Shown piece after piece: positions 1 to 5,825 of a stretch of 6,576 nt of DNA (the first letter of the stretch is position 1; every line of letters begins with the position of its first letter). Both the position numbers and the translations under genes were made by a program. The notes under the pieces were generated by a model, which did no database searches, was not told the origin of the DNA, and worked only from the letters and a program-made list of their open reading frames with translations. This stretch comes from Candidatus Gallimonas intestinigallinarum (GTDB lineage: Bacteria > Bacillota_A > Clostridia > Christensenellales > Borkfalkiaceae): positions 1 to 6,576 of the forward strand of contig DXBS01000097.1 in the NCBI GenBank assembly GCA_019116405.1. The letters are read 5' to 3'.

Positions 1-525
1 ACTGTCTATGGTGGCGGACTTTTAGGCGGATTTATGCAAGGTTTTACGGGATCGAGCGGCAAACAGCAGGTGACGGTTCAGACGCGGACGAATGTCGTGC
101 ACTTTTTGTCCATGCGCTTCTCGCGCGATCAGTCTTCCAAAAACTATCACGAGATCGCGCGCTTAGAACAGGAATTTTATGAGACGCCTGAGGGGCTTAT
201 GAAATACGTTTACGAGCCGGAACCGCCCAAGCGTCGTACGATCGTCTCTGTGATCCTGATCGTCGTTTTTGCGATCGCGCTTGTCGCAACAATTGCCGAG
301 AGCATGCCGGAAAATATGATCCTGGCGTCGTCGCTCCTGCTCGCGGCAGCTATATTGTTTCTCATTTTGTCATGGGTATTTTACGTCGTGATCAAGAGAA
401 AGCAGGGAGAGAAGAATCGCGCGATCCGTGCCCATAACGAGACGATCGGCGATGCAAAAGAGAGGCGTTGTGAGGAGATATTGCGGCGTCATGAAGTTCT
501 GATCAAAGAGGATAATGTGCAGTAA
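1..525 (+). CDS. Unrecognised two-helix membrane protein, 3' part only
   Basis: The reading frame is open from base 1 to the TAA at 523-525, giving at least 174 residues, so the gene probably begins outside the window. An internal ATG at 34 follows AGGCGGA with only 3 nt spacing and is a possible but weaker start. The visible peptide begins glycine-rich (YGGGLLGG), followed by a polar stretch of about 60 residues. Two hydrophobic segments lie at roughly residues 81-98 and 106-131, joined by a short loop (ESMPEN). The C-terminal tail of about 40 residues is strongly charged and rich in Arg, Lys and Glu, and probably helical. This is a membrane hairpin with both large soluble parts likely on the same side; the Arg/Lys-rich flanks (PKRRT before helix 1, IKRKQ after helix 2) suggest the cytoplasm. 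No catalytic motif is visible and I do not recognise the family. The gene converges on nifJ. Coding status is fairly sure; function is unknown. Confidence 0.7.
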   Translation, partial: TVYGGGLLGGFMQGFTGSSGKQQVTVQTRTNVVHFLSMRFSRDQSSKNYHEIARLEQEFYETPEGLMKYVYEPEPPKRRTIVSVILIVVFAIALVATIAESMPENMILASSLLLAAAILFLILSWVFYVVIKRKQGEKNRAIRAHNETIGDAKERRCEEILRRHEVLIKEDNVQ

Positions 526-531
526 GCATTT

Positions 532-573
532 ATGCAGCGCGGCGCCGCCCGTACGGGCGGTGCCGCGCTGCAT
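532..573 (+). terminator. Long GC-rich hairpin after the membrane-protein gene; possible terminator without T tract
   Basis: A 19-nt arm at 532-550 pairs with 555-573 around a GTAC loop. All pairs are Watson-Crick except one G-T wobble (544/561). It starts 6 bp after the stop codon, where a transcription terminator would sit. However, the bases that follow (GTCACTGCGT) contain no T run, so it lacks half of a standard intrinsic terminator. It may act with Rho, protect the mRNA 3' end, or be a palindromic repeat. The hairpin is certain; its role is not. Confidence 0.5.
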
Positions 574-726
574 GTCACTGCGTTGCAAAAATCGATTGCG
601 TATGCCGGGTGTATCGGCATATGAAAACGTGCGAGCAAACATGCGTATCCTTTACAGTCTTGTTTTCCCTGAGTCGGAAGCTACGATTTCTTATCGGTTT
701 TCATCGTATCAATTACACGGTGCACG

Positions 727-756
727 AAAAAAGAGCGGCCTGTGACCGCTCTTTTT
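727..756 (-). terminator. Intrinsic terminator of nifJ, probably bidirectional
   Basis: GAGCGG (733-738) and CCGCTC (746-751) form a stem around a 7-nt loop. The stem extends into A-T pairs, with six A before it and five T after it. Read on the minus strand it is a GC stem followed by TTTTTT, ending about 20 nt after the nifJ stop codon. Read on the plus strand it is followed by TTTTT, so it could also stop transcripts from the convergent membrane-protein gene. It is a textbook convergent-gene terminator. Confidence 0.9.
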
Positions 757-774
757 GTAGTGTTTTAGGAAGGC

Positions 775-3700
775 TTACTCCTTGCCTGCCATTCTCTTGT
801 AGCCTGCAAGGCGCTCCTTGGGGGACTCTTCCGTCTTCTTGAAGAGCTCTTCGGCAACGGCGGGCTGCGTCTTCTTGAGGGAAGCGTAGCGCGTCTCGCC
901 GAGGATGAATGCCTGGTAGTCGCCCGTGGGATCCTTGGAATCCAGCGTGAAGGGGTTCTCGCCCTTTGCTGCAAGCTCGGGGTTGTAGCGGTAGAGCTGC
1001 CAGTAGCCGCAATCGACCGCTGCCTTCTCCTCCGACTGGGACTTACTCATATTGATGCCGTGGTTGATGCAGGGCGCGTAGCAGATGATGAGGGAAGGTC
1101 CGTGGTAAGCTTCTGCTTCCTTCAGCGCCTTGACGAGCTGCGCCTTGTCCGAACCCATCGCGCACTGCGCAACGTACACATAGCCGTAGCTTGCCGCGAT
1201 CATGCCCAGATCCTTCTTCTTGACGCGCTTACCGCTGGATGCGAACTTCGCGACCGCACCGATAGGCGTGGACTTAGAAGCCTGTCCGCCCGTGTTGGAA
1301 TAGACCTCGGTGTCCAGAACGAGCACGTTGACGTCCTCGCCCGAAGCCAGAACGTGGTCAAGTCCGCCGTAGCCGATATCGTATGCCCAGCCGTCGCCGC
1401 CGATGATCCAGAAGGACTTCTTGACGAGGCAATCCTTGTCCGCAAGCACTTCCTTGCAAAGCGCATCGCACTCGCAGCCGCAATCTTTGCACGATTCGCA
1501 GCACTTTACGAGCGCGGCGGCAGCCGCCTTGCTTGCTTCGGCATCGTCCATGCCGTTGATCCATGCCTCGCAGGCAGCCTTGCCTTCTTCATAGTCCTTC
1601 CAAAGCTCTGCGAGCTTGGTGACCTTATCCTTGAGTGCGGCGCGGCGTGCCTTGTATGCAAGGTTCATGCCGTAGCCGAACTCCGCGTTGTCCTCGAACA
1701 GGGAGTTTGCCCAAGCGGGGCCGTGACCCTGCTTGTTGACCGTGTAGGGGCAGGTAGGGGAGGAGCCGCCGTAGATGGAGGAGCAGCCCGTCGCGTTCGC
1801 GATGATCATCCTGTCACCGAACAGCTGGGTGACGACCTTGACGTAAGGGGTCTCGCCGCAGCCTGCGCATGCGCCGGAGAACTCAAACAGGGAAGGTGTG
1901 AACTGGCTCTTCTTGACATCCGCCATCTTGACCTCGGACAGGTCGACTTCGGGAAGATCGACGGCATAGTTCCAGTTCTCTGCCTCGACGGTCTCAAGCT
2001 CTGCAAAGGGCGTCATGACGAGCGCCTTGTTGCCCTTCATGCCGGGGCAGACATCTGCGCAGACGCCGCAGCCCATACAGTCGAGCGGGGAGACCTGCAT
2101 GCGGAACTCATATCCCTTGACGCCGGTTGCGGGCTTGGTGTCGAATGCAGCGGGCTTTTCCGCATCGGCCGCAACGAGTGCGGGACGGATGCAGGCGTGC
2201 GGGCAGACGAAGGAGCACTGGTTGCACTGCACACAGTTTTCCTTGATCCACTTGGGCACCTTGACGGCAACGCCGCGCTTCTCGTACTTCGTGGTGCCCG
2301 TGGGCACGGAGCCGTCTGCGTTGAACGCGGAGGAAGGCAGCTTGTCGCCCTCGAGCGCGAGGATGGGTGCGATGACGCTCTTGAAGTAGTCGTTGTCCGC
2401 CAGCTTGATCATCTCCGCGCCCTCGGTCGTCGTCTCCCACGAAGCGGGGATGTCGATCTTGACGAGGTGTTCCTTTGCGGAGTCGATCGCGGCATAGTTC
2501 ATCTGCACGACCGCGTCGCCCTTTCTGGCAAACGACTTGTATGCCATCTTCTTCATCAGGTCAACTGCCTCGGTATAGGGCATGATCTGCTCGTTGATGA
2601 GGAAGAATGCCGACTGCAAAATGGTGTTGGTTCTGCCGCCCAGACCCAGCTTGCCGGCAACGGAGATCGCGTCGATGACGTAGAGCTTCGCGTGCTTCTT
2701 GGCGAGCATGTTCTTGACCTTTGCGGGCAGGTTGACTTCCAGCTCCTCAACCGTCGTCCAGGGCGCGTTCAGAAGGAAGGAGCCGCCTTCTTTCAGATCG
2801 CTGACCATGTCATAGCGGATGACGTAGGAGGGGTTGTGGCAGGCGATGAAGTCCGCCGCATCGATGAGGTATTCGCTCTGGATGGGCGTCTTGCCGAAAC
2901 GAAGGTGGGAGACGGTGATGCCGCCCGACTTCTTGGAGTCATAGAAGAAGTACGCCTGCGCATACATATCGGTGTGGTCGCCGATGATCTTGATGGAGTT
3001 CTTGTTCGCGCCGACCGTACCGTCCGAGCCGAGACCGTAGAACTTGCAGCTTGTCGAACCTGCGGGCGCCGCATCGAACTTCTCGGAGAAGTCGAGCGAG
3101 GTGTTCGTGACATCCTCATAGATACCGACGGTGAAGTGGTTCTTGGGCTTGTCCTGCTCCAGATTCTTGTAGACGGAGAGCACCATGGAGGGGTTGAACT
3201 CCTTGGAGCCGAGGCCGTATCTTCCGCCGACGACGTCGATGTCCTTCATGCCCTTTTCAAGCAGTGCCGTGCAGACGTCCAGGTACAGAGGCTCGCCCAG
3301 AGATCCGGGCTCCTTGGTCCTGTCGAGGACGGCGATCTTCTTGCAGGTCGCGGGAATGGCTGCGACGAATGCGTCGGTGACGAAGGGGCGATACAGGCGG
3401 ACCTTGATGAGGCCGTACTTCTTGCCCTGTGCGTTGAGCTTGTTGATGGATTCCTCCACCGTCTCAGCGCCCGAACCCATGATGACGATGACTTCCTCTG
3501 CGTCGGGCGCGCCGACGTAGTCGAACAGGTGATAGCTTCTGCCCGTGAGCGCGCTCACTTCATCCATCATCTCCTGCACGATCGCGGGCGTCGCATTGTA
3601 GTAGCTGTTCGCCGTCTCGCGGTTCTGGAAGTAGGTGTCGCCGTTCTGCGCGGTGCCGCGCTGAAGGGGGTGTTCAGGGTTGAGTGCGCGTGCGCGGAAT

Positions 3701-4311
3701 TCCGCGACGTCCTTGTCAAGCCCCTTCTTGTCGAAGATCGCCTTCATTTCCTCATAGGAGATGACGTCGATCTTAGAGACCTCGTGCGAGGTACGGAAGC
3801 CGTCGAAGAAGTTGATGAAGGGGACGCGTGCGCGCAGGGTGGAGAGGTGTGCGACGAGCGCAAGGTCCATGACCTCCTGCACCGAGCTGCCTGCGATCAT
3901 CGCGAAGCCCGTCTGGCGGCATGCCATGACGTCCTGATGGTCGCCGAAGATGTTGAGCGAGTGCGCAGCGAGCGCGCGTGCCGAGACGTGCATGAACATG
4001 GGAAGCAGTTCGCCCGAGATCTTGTACATGTTGGGAATCATCAGAAGAAGTCCCTGTGACGCGGTATAGGTCGTGGTGAGCGCGCCTGCGGAGAGCGAGC
4101 CGTGCACAGCGCCCGCAGCGCCGCCTTCGGACTGCATTTCGGCAATGCGGAGCTTCTGTCCCCACATGTTGACTCTGCCTTGGGTTGCCCATTCATCCGC
4201 GGACTCCGCCATAGGGGAGGACGGCGTGATGGGGTAGATCGCCGCTACTTCCGAAAAGGCGTATGCGACGTGCGACGCGGCGGTATTGCCGTCAATCGTC
4301 ATCTTGGTCAT
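775..4311 (-). CDS. nifJ: Pyruvate:ferredoxin (flavodoxin) oxidoreductase, single-chain PFOR
   Basis: This cytoplasmic enzyme converts pyruvate, CoA and oxidised ferredoxin to acetyl-CoA, CO2 and reduced ferredoxin. The 1178 residues match the usual length of one-chain PFORs, and all parts are present. The N-terminal substrate domain has YPITPSSPMAE (26-36) with Thr29, Glu62 and Arg112, which by position correspond to the pyruvate- and TPP-contacting residues of the Desulfovibrio africanus enzyme. A two-cluster ferredoxin domain has Cys693/696/699/703 and Cys745/748/751/755. The C-terminal TPP domain has the proximal cluster ligands Cys815, Cys818, Cys843 and Cys1081 and the TPP/Mg motif GGDGWAYDIG (971-980) with SNTGGQ (1005-1010). 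The ATG at 4311 is chosen because GGAGG lies 7 nt upstream and MTKMTIDGNTA is the family N-terminus; the frame stays open 19 codons further, into a repeat. A Cys-rich stretch at residues 937-961 is unusual (see findings). Its own promoter and terminator suggest a single-gene transcript. Confidence 0.97.
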   Translation of the reverse strand: MTKMTIDGNTAASHVAYAFSEVAAIYPITPSSPMAESADEWATQGRVNMWGQKLRIAEMQSEGGAAGAVHGSLSAGALTTTYTASQGLLLMIPNMYKISGELLPMFMHVSARALAAHSLNIFGDHQDVMACRQTGFAMIAGSSVQEVMDLALVAHLSTLRARVPFINFFDGFRTSHEVSKIDVISYEEMKAIFDKKGLDKDVAEFRARALNPEHPLQRGTAQNGDTYFQNRETANSYYNATPAIVQEMMDEVSALTGRSYHLFDYVGAPDAEEVIVIMGSGAETVEESINKLNAQGKKYGLIKVRLYRPFVTDAFVAAIPATCKKIAVLDRTKEPGSLGEPLYLDVCTALLEKGMKDIDVVGGRYGLGSKEFNPSMVLSVYKNLEQDKPKNHFTVGIYEDVTNTSLDFSEKFDAAPAGSTSCKFYGLGSDGTVGANKNSIKIIGDHTDMYAQAYFFYDSKKSGGITVSHLRFGKTPIQSEYLIDAADFIACHNPSYVIRYDMVSDLKEGGSFLLNAPWTTVEELEVNLPAKVKNMLAKKHAKLYVIDAISVAGKLGLGGRTNTILQSAFFLINEQIMPYTEAVDLMKKMAYKSFARKGDAVVQMNYAAIDSAKEHLVKIDIPASWETTTEGAEMIKLADNDYFKSVIAPILALEGDKLPSSAFNADGSVPTGTTKYEKRGVAVKVPKWIKENCVQCNQCSFVCPHACIRPALVAADAEKPAAFDTKPATGVKGYEFRMQVSPLDCMGCGVCADVCPGMKGNKALVMTPFAELETVEAENWNYAVDLPEVDLSEVKMADVKKSQFTPSLFEFSGACAGCGETPYVKVVTQLFGDRMIIANATGCSSIYGGSSPTCPYTVNKQGHGPAWANSLFEDNAEFGYGMNLAYKARRAALKDKVTKLAELWKDYEEGKAACEAWINGMDDAEASKAAAAALVKCCESCKDCGCECDALCKEVLADKDCLVKKSFWIIGGDGWAYDIGYGGLDHVLASGEDVNVLVLDTEVYSNTGGQASKSTPIGAVAKFASSGKRVKKKDLGMIAASYGYVYVAQCAMGSDKAQLVKALKEAEAYHGPSLIICYAPCINHGINMSKSQSEEKAAVDCGYWQLYRYNPELAAKGENPFTLDSKDPTGDYQAFILGETRYASLKKTQPAVAEELFKKTEESPKERLAGYKRMAGKE

Positions 4312-4318
4312 CGAAAAA

Positions 4319-4323
4319 CCTCC
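4319..4323 (-). promoter_or_regulatory. Ribosome binding site of nifJ
   Basis: CCTCC on the plus strand reads GGAGG on the minus strand, 7 nt before the ATG at 4311. This decides the start codon against the longer open frame reaching 4368, whose extra 19 codons would run through this site and into the adjacent repeat. Confidence 0.9.
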
Positions 4324-4335
4324 ATAAAAAATAAC

Positions 4336-4341
4336 ATTATA
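4336..4341 (-). promoter_or_regulatory. Possible proximal -10 box for nifJ
   Basis: The minus strand reads TATAAT here, a perfect -10 hexamer lying 25 bp before the nifJ start. A start site near 4329 would give a leader of about 18 nt that still includes GGAGG. No good -35 box lies at 16-19 nt; the nearest likeness, TTGTCA, is 21 nt away, inside the neighbouring repeat. It could be a secondary promoter, or chance in an AT-rich stretch. Confidence 0.35.
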
Positions 4342-4343
4342 AT

Positions 4344-4428
4344 TCACAGATTTCTTTTGAACTGACAAAAGAAATCTCGTGAGTTTCTTTTGGAAAACCC
4401 GGCGTTCGCCGCCAAAGCGGCTTCTGCG
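4344..4428 (-). repeat. Direct repeat copy A (85 bp) next to nifJ
   Basis: This copy matches 4562-4647 in the same orientation over its full length, differing by one 1-bp gap and one substitution. It contains two structural parts. The first is an A/T-rich hairpin, with AGATTTCTTTTG at 4348-4359 perfectly complementary to 4366-4377. The stem extends by TCAC/GTGA across one bulged C (4378). The second is a GC-rich part with GCCGC/GCGGC at 4408-4412 and 4417-4421. It ends a few bases before the nifJ -10-like box. Assigned to the minus strand because it lies in the presumed nifJ leader; its true polarity is unknown. Confidence 0.9.
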
Positions 4429-4561
4429 CCCGGTTTTTCTCGGCGAAGCGATTTTCGCAACAGTGCAGCTCGCTTCGCCTCACTTTTCCGCACAAGCGCT
4501 GCCCGCGCAAATTGGGTCACGCTGCGCAAAAGCGTGGTTTTGCTTGCGCCGTGATTTTTAC
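4429..4561. other. Palindromic spacer between the two repeat copies
   Basis: These 133 bp hold two more inverted repeats. GGCGAAGCGA at 4442-4451 pairs perfectly with TCGCTTCGCC at 4470-4479. TCACG plus GCGCAA (4517-4521, 4524-4529) pairs with TTGCGC plus CGTGA (4544-4554), leaving a 2-nt bulge. The segment opens with CCCGGTTTTTCT, which is nearly complementary to the AAAACCCGG of copy A, with one mismatch. No gene or promoter is visible. The density of palindromes suggests that the spacer and both repeats form one composite, structured element. Confidence 0.6.
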
Positions 4562-4647
4562 TCACAGATTTCTTTTGAACTGACGAAAAGAAATCTCGTG
4601 AGTTTCTTTTGAAAAACCCGGCGTTCGCCGCCAAAGCGGCTTCTGCG
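4562..4647 (-). repeat. Direct repeat copy B (86 bp) distal to nifJ
   Basis: This is the second copy of the element at 4344-4428. It has one extra G (4585), which turns the perfect 12-bp hairpin stem into 11 bp or a bulged stem, and A instead of G at 4612. The GC-rich tail with GCCGC/GCGGC is unchanged. The match stops sharply at both ends: copy A is followed by CCCGGTTTTT and copy B by TGGGCTGGC. It lies about 55 bp downstream of the start site expected from the promoter at 4711-4739. Confidence 0.9.
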
Positions 4648-4710
4648 TGGGCTGGCACGAACGCGTACTTTCAAGCACGTCAAAATAAGCGCTCTTGCAC
4701 GCACATGTCC

Positions 4711-4739
4711 ATTATAAACTCTTTTAGCTTACAAGTCAA
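4711..4739 (-). promoter_or_regulatory. Strong sigma-A promoter facing nifJ
   Basis: The minus strand reads TTGACT (4739-4734), a 17-nt spacer, then TATAAT (4716-4711). This differs from consensus by one base in the -35 box and has optimal spacing. The expected start site is near 4704. The only plausible gene downstream is nifJ, whose start lies about 390 nt away, so the transcript would carry both repeat copies and the spacer in its 5' leader. The match is strong; that it drives nifJ is inferred. Confidence 0.85.
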
Positions 4740-4830
4740 CCCCGCCCGCGAAAAAAAGTGGCGCAAAAATGAAAAAATTTGCCCGCGCATGCATCTGTAG
4801 CTTCATGAACGGATGCCGCCGCCTGCTGCC

Positions 4831-4870
4831 GCGCCCGCGCCGCCCGCATGACAGGGGCGGCGCGGGGCGC
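4831..4870. other. GC-rich palindrome between the divergent promoters
   Basis: CCCGCGCCGCCC (4834-4845) pairs perfectly with 4855-4866 around a 9-nt loop. Three further pairs (GCG/CGC) extend the stem after one bulged G (4867). Directly after it is a short AAAAGC/GCTTTT stem (4871-4885, 3-nt loop). It lies outside both transcripts as predicted, so a role as a terminator for a flanking gene is not obvious. Confidence 0.6.
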
Positions 4871-4882
4871 AAAAGCGTCGCT

Positions 4883-4904
4883 TTTTCCGCCCATGTGCGG
4901 AAAA
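4883..4904. other. Perfect 8-bp inverted repeat upstream of the ecfA1 promoter
   Basis: TTTTCCGC and GCGGAAAA flank a 6-nt centre (CCATGT). The site ends 26 bp before the -35 box of the ecfA1 promoter. It could be a binding site for a dimeric regulator or part of a terminator-like structure; no known operator is recognised. Confidence 0.4.
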
Positions 4905-4930
4905 GTTGCAAGAATTTCACGACGTTTTCA

Positions 4931-4959
4931 TTGTAAAATGCCGCACGATTTGGTATAAT
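4931..4959 (+). promoter_or_regulatory. Promoter of the ecfA1-ecfA2 operon
   Basis: TTGTAA (4931-4936) is followed by a 17-nt spacer and TATAAT (4954-4959). A TG one base before the -10 box (TGGTATAAT) makes it an extended -10 promoter, which compensates for the 4-of-6 match in the -35 box. The expected start site near 4966 leaves a leader of about 35 nt before the ATG at 5001. Confidence 0.85.
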
Positions 4960-4990
4960 ATGTAAGAATTTTGCTGAACAACAGGCGCAC

Positions 4991-4997
4991 AAGGGAG
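4991..4997 (+). promoter_or_regulatory. Ribosome binding site of ecfA1, unusually close to the start
   Basis: AAGGGAG ends only 3 nt before the ATG at 5001, closer than the usual 5-9 nt. It still decides the start. The in-frame TTG at 4971 has no Shine-Dalgarno sequence and would lie only about 5 nt from the predicted transcription start. Confidence 0.65.
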
Positions 4998-5000
4998 AAT

Positions 5001-5825
5001 ATGAAGGCGATCGAATTTGAAAACGTGTCCTTTTGCTATGAAGAGGACGCCGCGTTTGCCATAAGAAATTTGAATTTCTCCGTCGGGGAGGGCGAGTTTG
5101 TCGCCGTGCTCGGTCACAACGGGAGCGGGAAAAGTACGCTCGCGCGCCTTTCCAACGGACTTCTGGAGCCGGACGAGGGGACGATCTCCGTCTTTTCCCG
5201 CCCGATCACGTCCAAGAACCTGTACGAGGTGCGCAAGGACGTCGGGGTCGTCTTTCAGAATCCCGATAATCAGACGGTCGCGACCATCGTCGAGGACGAC
5301 GTCGCCTTCGGGGCGGAAAATATCGGGCTCGCGCGCGAGGAGATCGGGCGGCGCATCGACTTTGCGCTGCGTGCCGTCGGCATGGAGGAATACCGCACCG
5401 CGACGGTCGCGCGCCTCTCGGGCGGACAGAAACAGCGCGTCGCCATTGCGGGCGTGCTGGCACTCGGTCCGCGCGTCCTCATTCTCGATGAGTCCACCGC
5501 CATGCTCGATCCCCGCGGCAGGCGGGAGATCGTGGATGTCGTCACCCGCCTCAACAAGGAGAAGGGGATCACCGTCCTGCTCATCACTCATTTCATGGAG
5601 GAGGCGCTGCTCGCAGACCGCGCGATTGTTATGAACCGCGGCGAGATCGTCATGCAGGGCACCCCGCGCGAGATTTTTGCGCGCAAAGAGGATCTGCTCA
5701 CTTTCAATCTGTCCCTGCCCCGTATCAGCGTCATCTGCGAAAGGTTGCGCGCGGGCGGCATGGATATTCAGGATACGCTGGACGTGGAGACGCTGGCAAA
5801 GGAGATCGCAGCATGCGTATCATAG
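5001..5825 (+). CDS. ecfA1: Energy-coupling factor transporter ATP-binding protein EcfA1
   Basis: This is one of the two ATPases (CbiO family) that pair with EcfT and exchangeable substrate-binding S components to import vitamins or transition-metal ions. All ABC motifs are present in the 274 residues: Walker A GHNGSGKST (38-46), Q-loop Gln86 in VVFQNPDNQ, signature LSGGQ (139-143), Walker B VLILDE (159-164), D-loop MLDP (168-171) and switch His197. ESTAMLDP after Walker B and FQNPDNQ at the Q-loop are typical of EcfA1 rather than EcfA2. The C-terminal 45 or so residues form the usual helical extension. The ATG at 5001 fits the family N-terminus (MKAIEFENVSF). It is the first gene of an operon with its own extended -10 promoter, and its end overlaps ecfA2 by 13 bp. 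The substrate cannot be told because EcfA is shared among S components. Confidence 0.93.
   Translation: MKAIEFENVSFCYEEDAAFAIRNLNFSVGEGEFVAVLGHNGSGKSTLARLSNGLLEPDEGTISVFSRPITSKNLYEVRKDVGVVFQNPDNQTVATIVEDDVAFGAENIGLAREEIGRRIDFALRAVGMEEYRTATVARLSGGQKQRVAIAGVLALGPRVLILDESTAMLDPRGRREIVDVVTRLNKEKGITVLLITHFMEEALLADRAIVMNRGEIVMQGTPREIFARKEDLLTFNLSLPRISVICERLRAGGMDIQDTLDVETLAKEIAACVS
5798..5804 (+). promoter_or_regulatory. Ribosome binding site of ecfA2 inside ecfA1
   Basis: AAAGGAG within the last codons of ecfA1 lies 8 nt before the ATG at 5813. It supports that start, although the gene overlaps its upstream neighbour, and suggests coupled translation of the two ATPases. Confidence 0.8.

Larger units (their letters stand above)
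4312..5000. other. Divergent intergenic region between nifJ and ecfA1
   Basis: These 689 bp separate two divergently transcribed units and hold no convincing gene. From left to right they contain: the nifJ ribosome binding site, a possible proximal -10 box, repeat copy A, a palindromic middle segment, repeat copy B, the strong nifJ promoter, an A-rich stretch, a GC-rich palindrome cluster and the ecfA1 promoter. A GTG-initiated open frame of 104 codons on the minus strand (4344-4658) covers the repeats. It has no ribosome binding site, and its peptide is itself a repeat (AEAALAANAGF occurs twice), as expected from translating duplicated DNA. Confidence 0.8.

Noticed and set aside
515..842. 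Short plus-strand open frames between the membrane-protein gene and nifJ
   Set aside because: They run through the 532-573 hairpin or the 727-756 terminator and have no ribosome binding site or recognisable content.
1060..4059. A 999-codon open frame on the plus strand, antisense to nifJ
   Set aside because: It is the complement of a clear, full-length PFOR gene. Its peptide is low-complexity (Val, Asp, Arg and Leu rich) with no recognisable domain, and the open frame follows from the codon use of the real gene.
4312..4368. A longer N-terminus for nifJ starting at 4368
   Set aside because: The extra 19 codons run through the GGAGG site and into repeat copy A, and are unlike PFOR N-termini.
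4344..4647. CRISPR array
   Set aside because: There are only two repeats of 85/86 bp with a 133-bp spacer, and no cas gene is nearby; the dimensions do not fit.
4344..4647. Insertion sequence or transposon
   Set aside because: No transposase frame, no terminal inverted repeats of the block and no clear target-site duplication.
4344..4658. A 104-codon minus-strand open frame over the repeats
   Set aside because: It starts with GTG without a ribosome binding site. The peptide merely repeats AEAALAANAGF and KRNSRDFF because the DNA is duplicated, and the hairpins explain the sequence better.
4971..5000. TTG start at 4971 for ecfA1
   Set aside because: It has no Shine-Dalgarno sequence, lies about 5 nt from the predicted transcription start, and would add ten residues not expected in the family.
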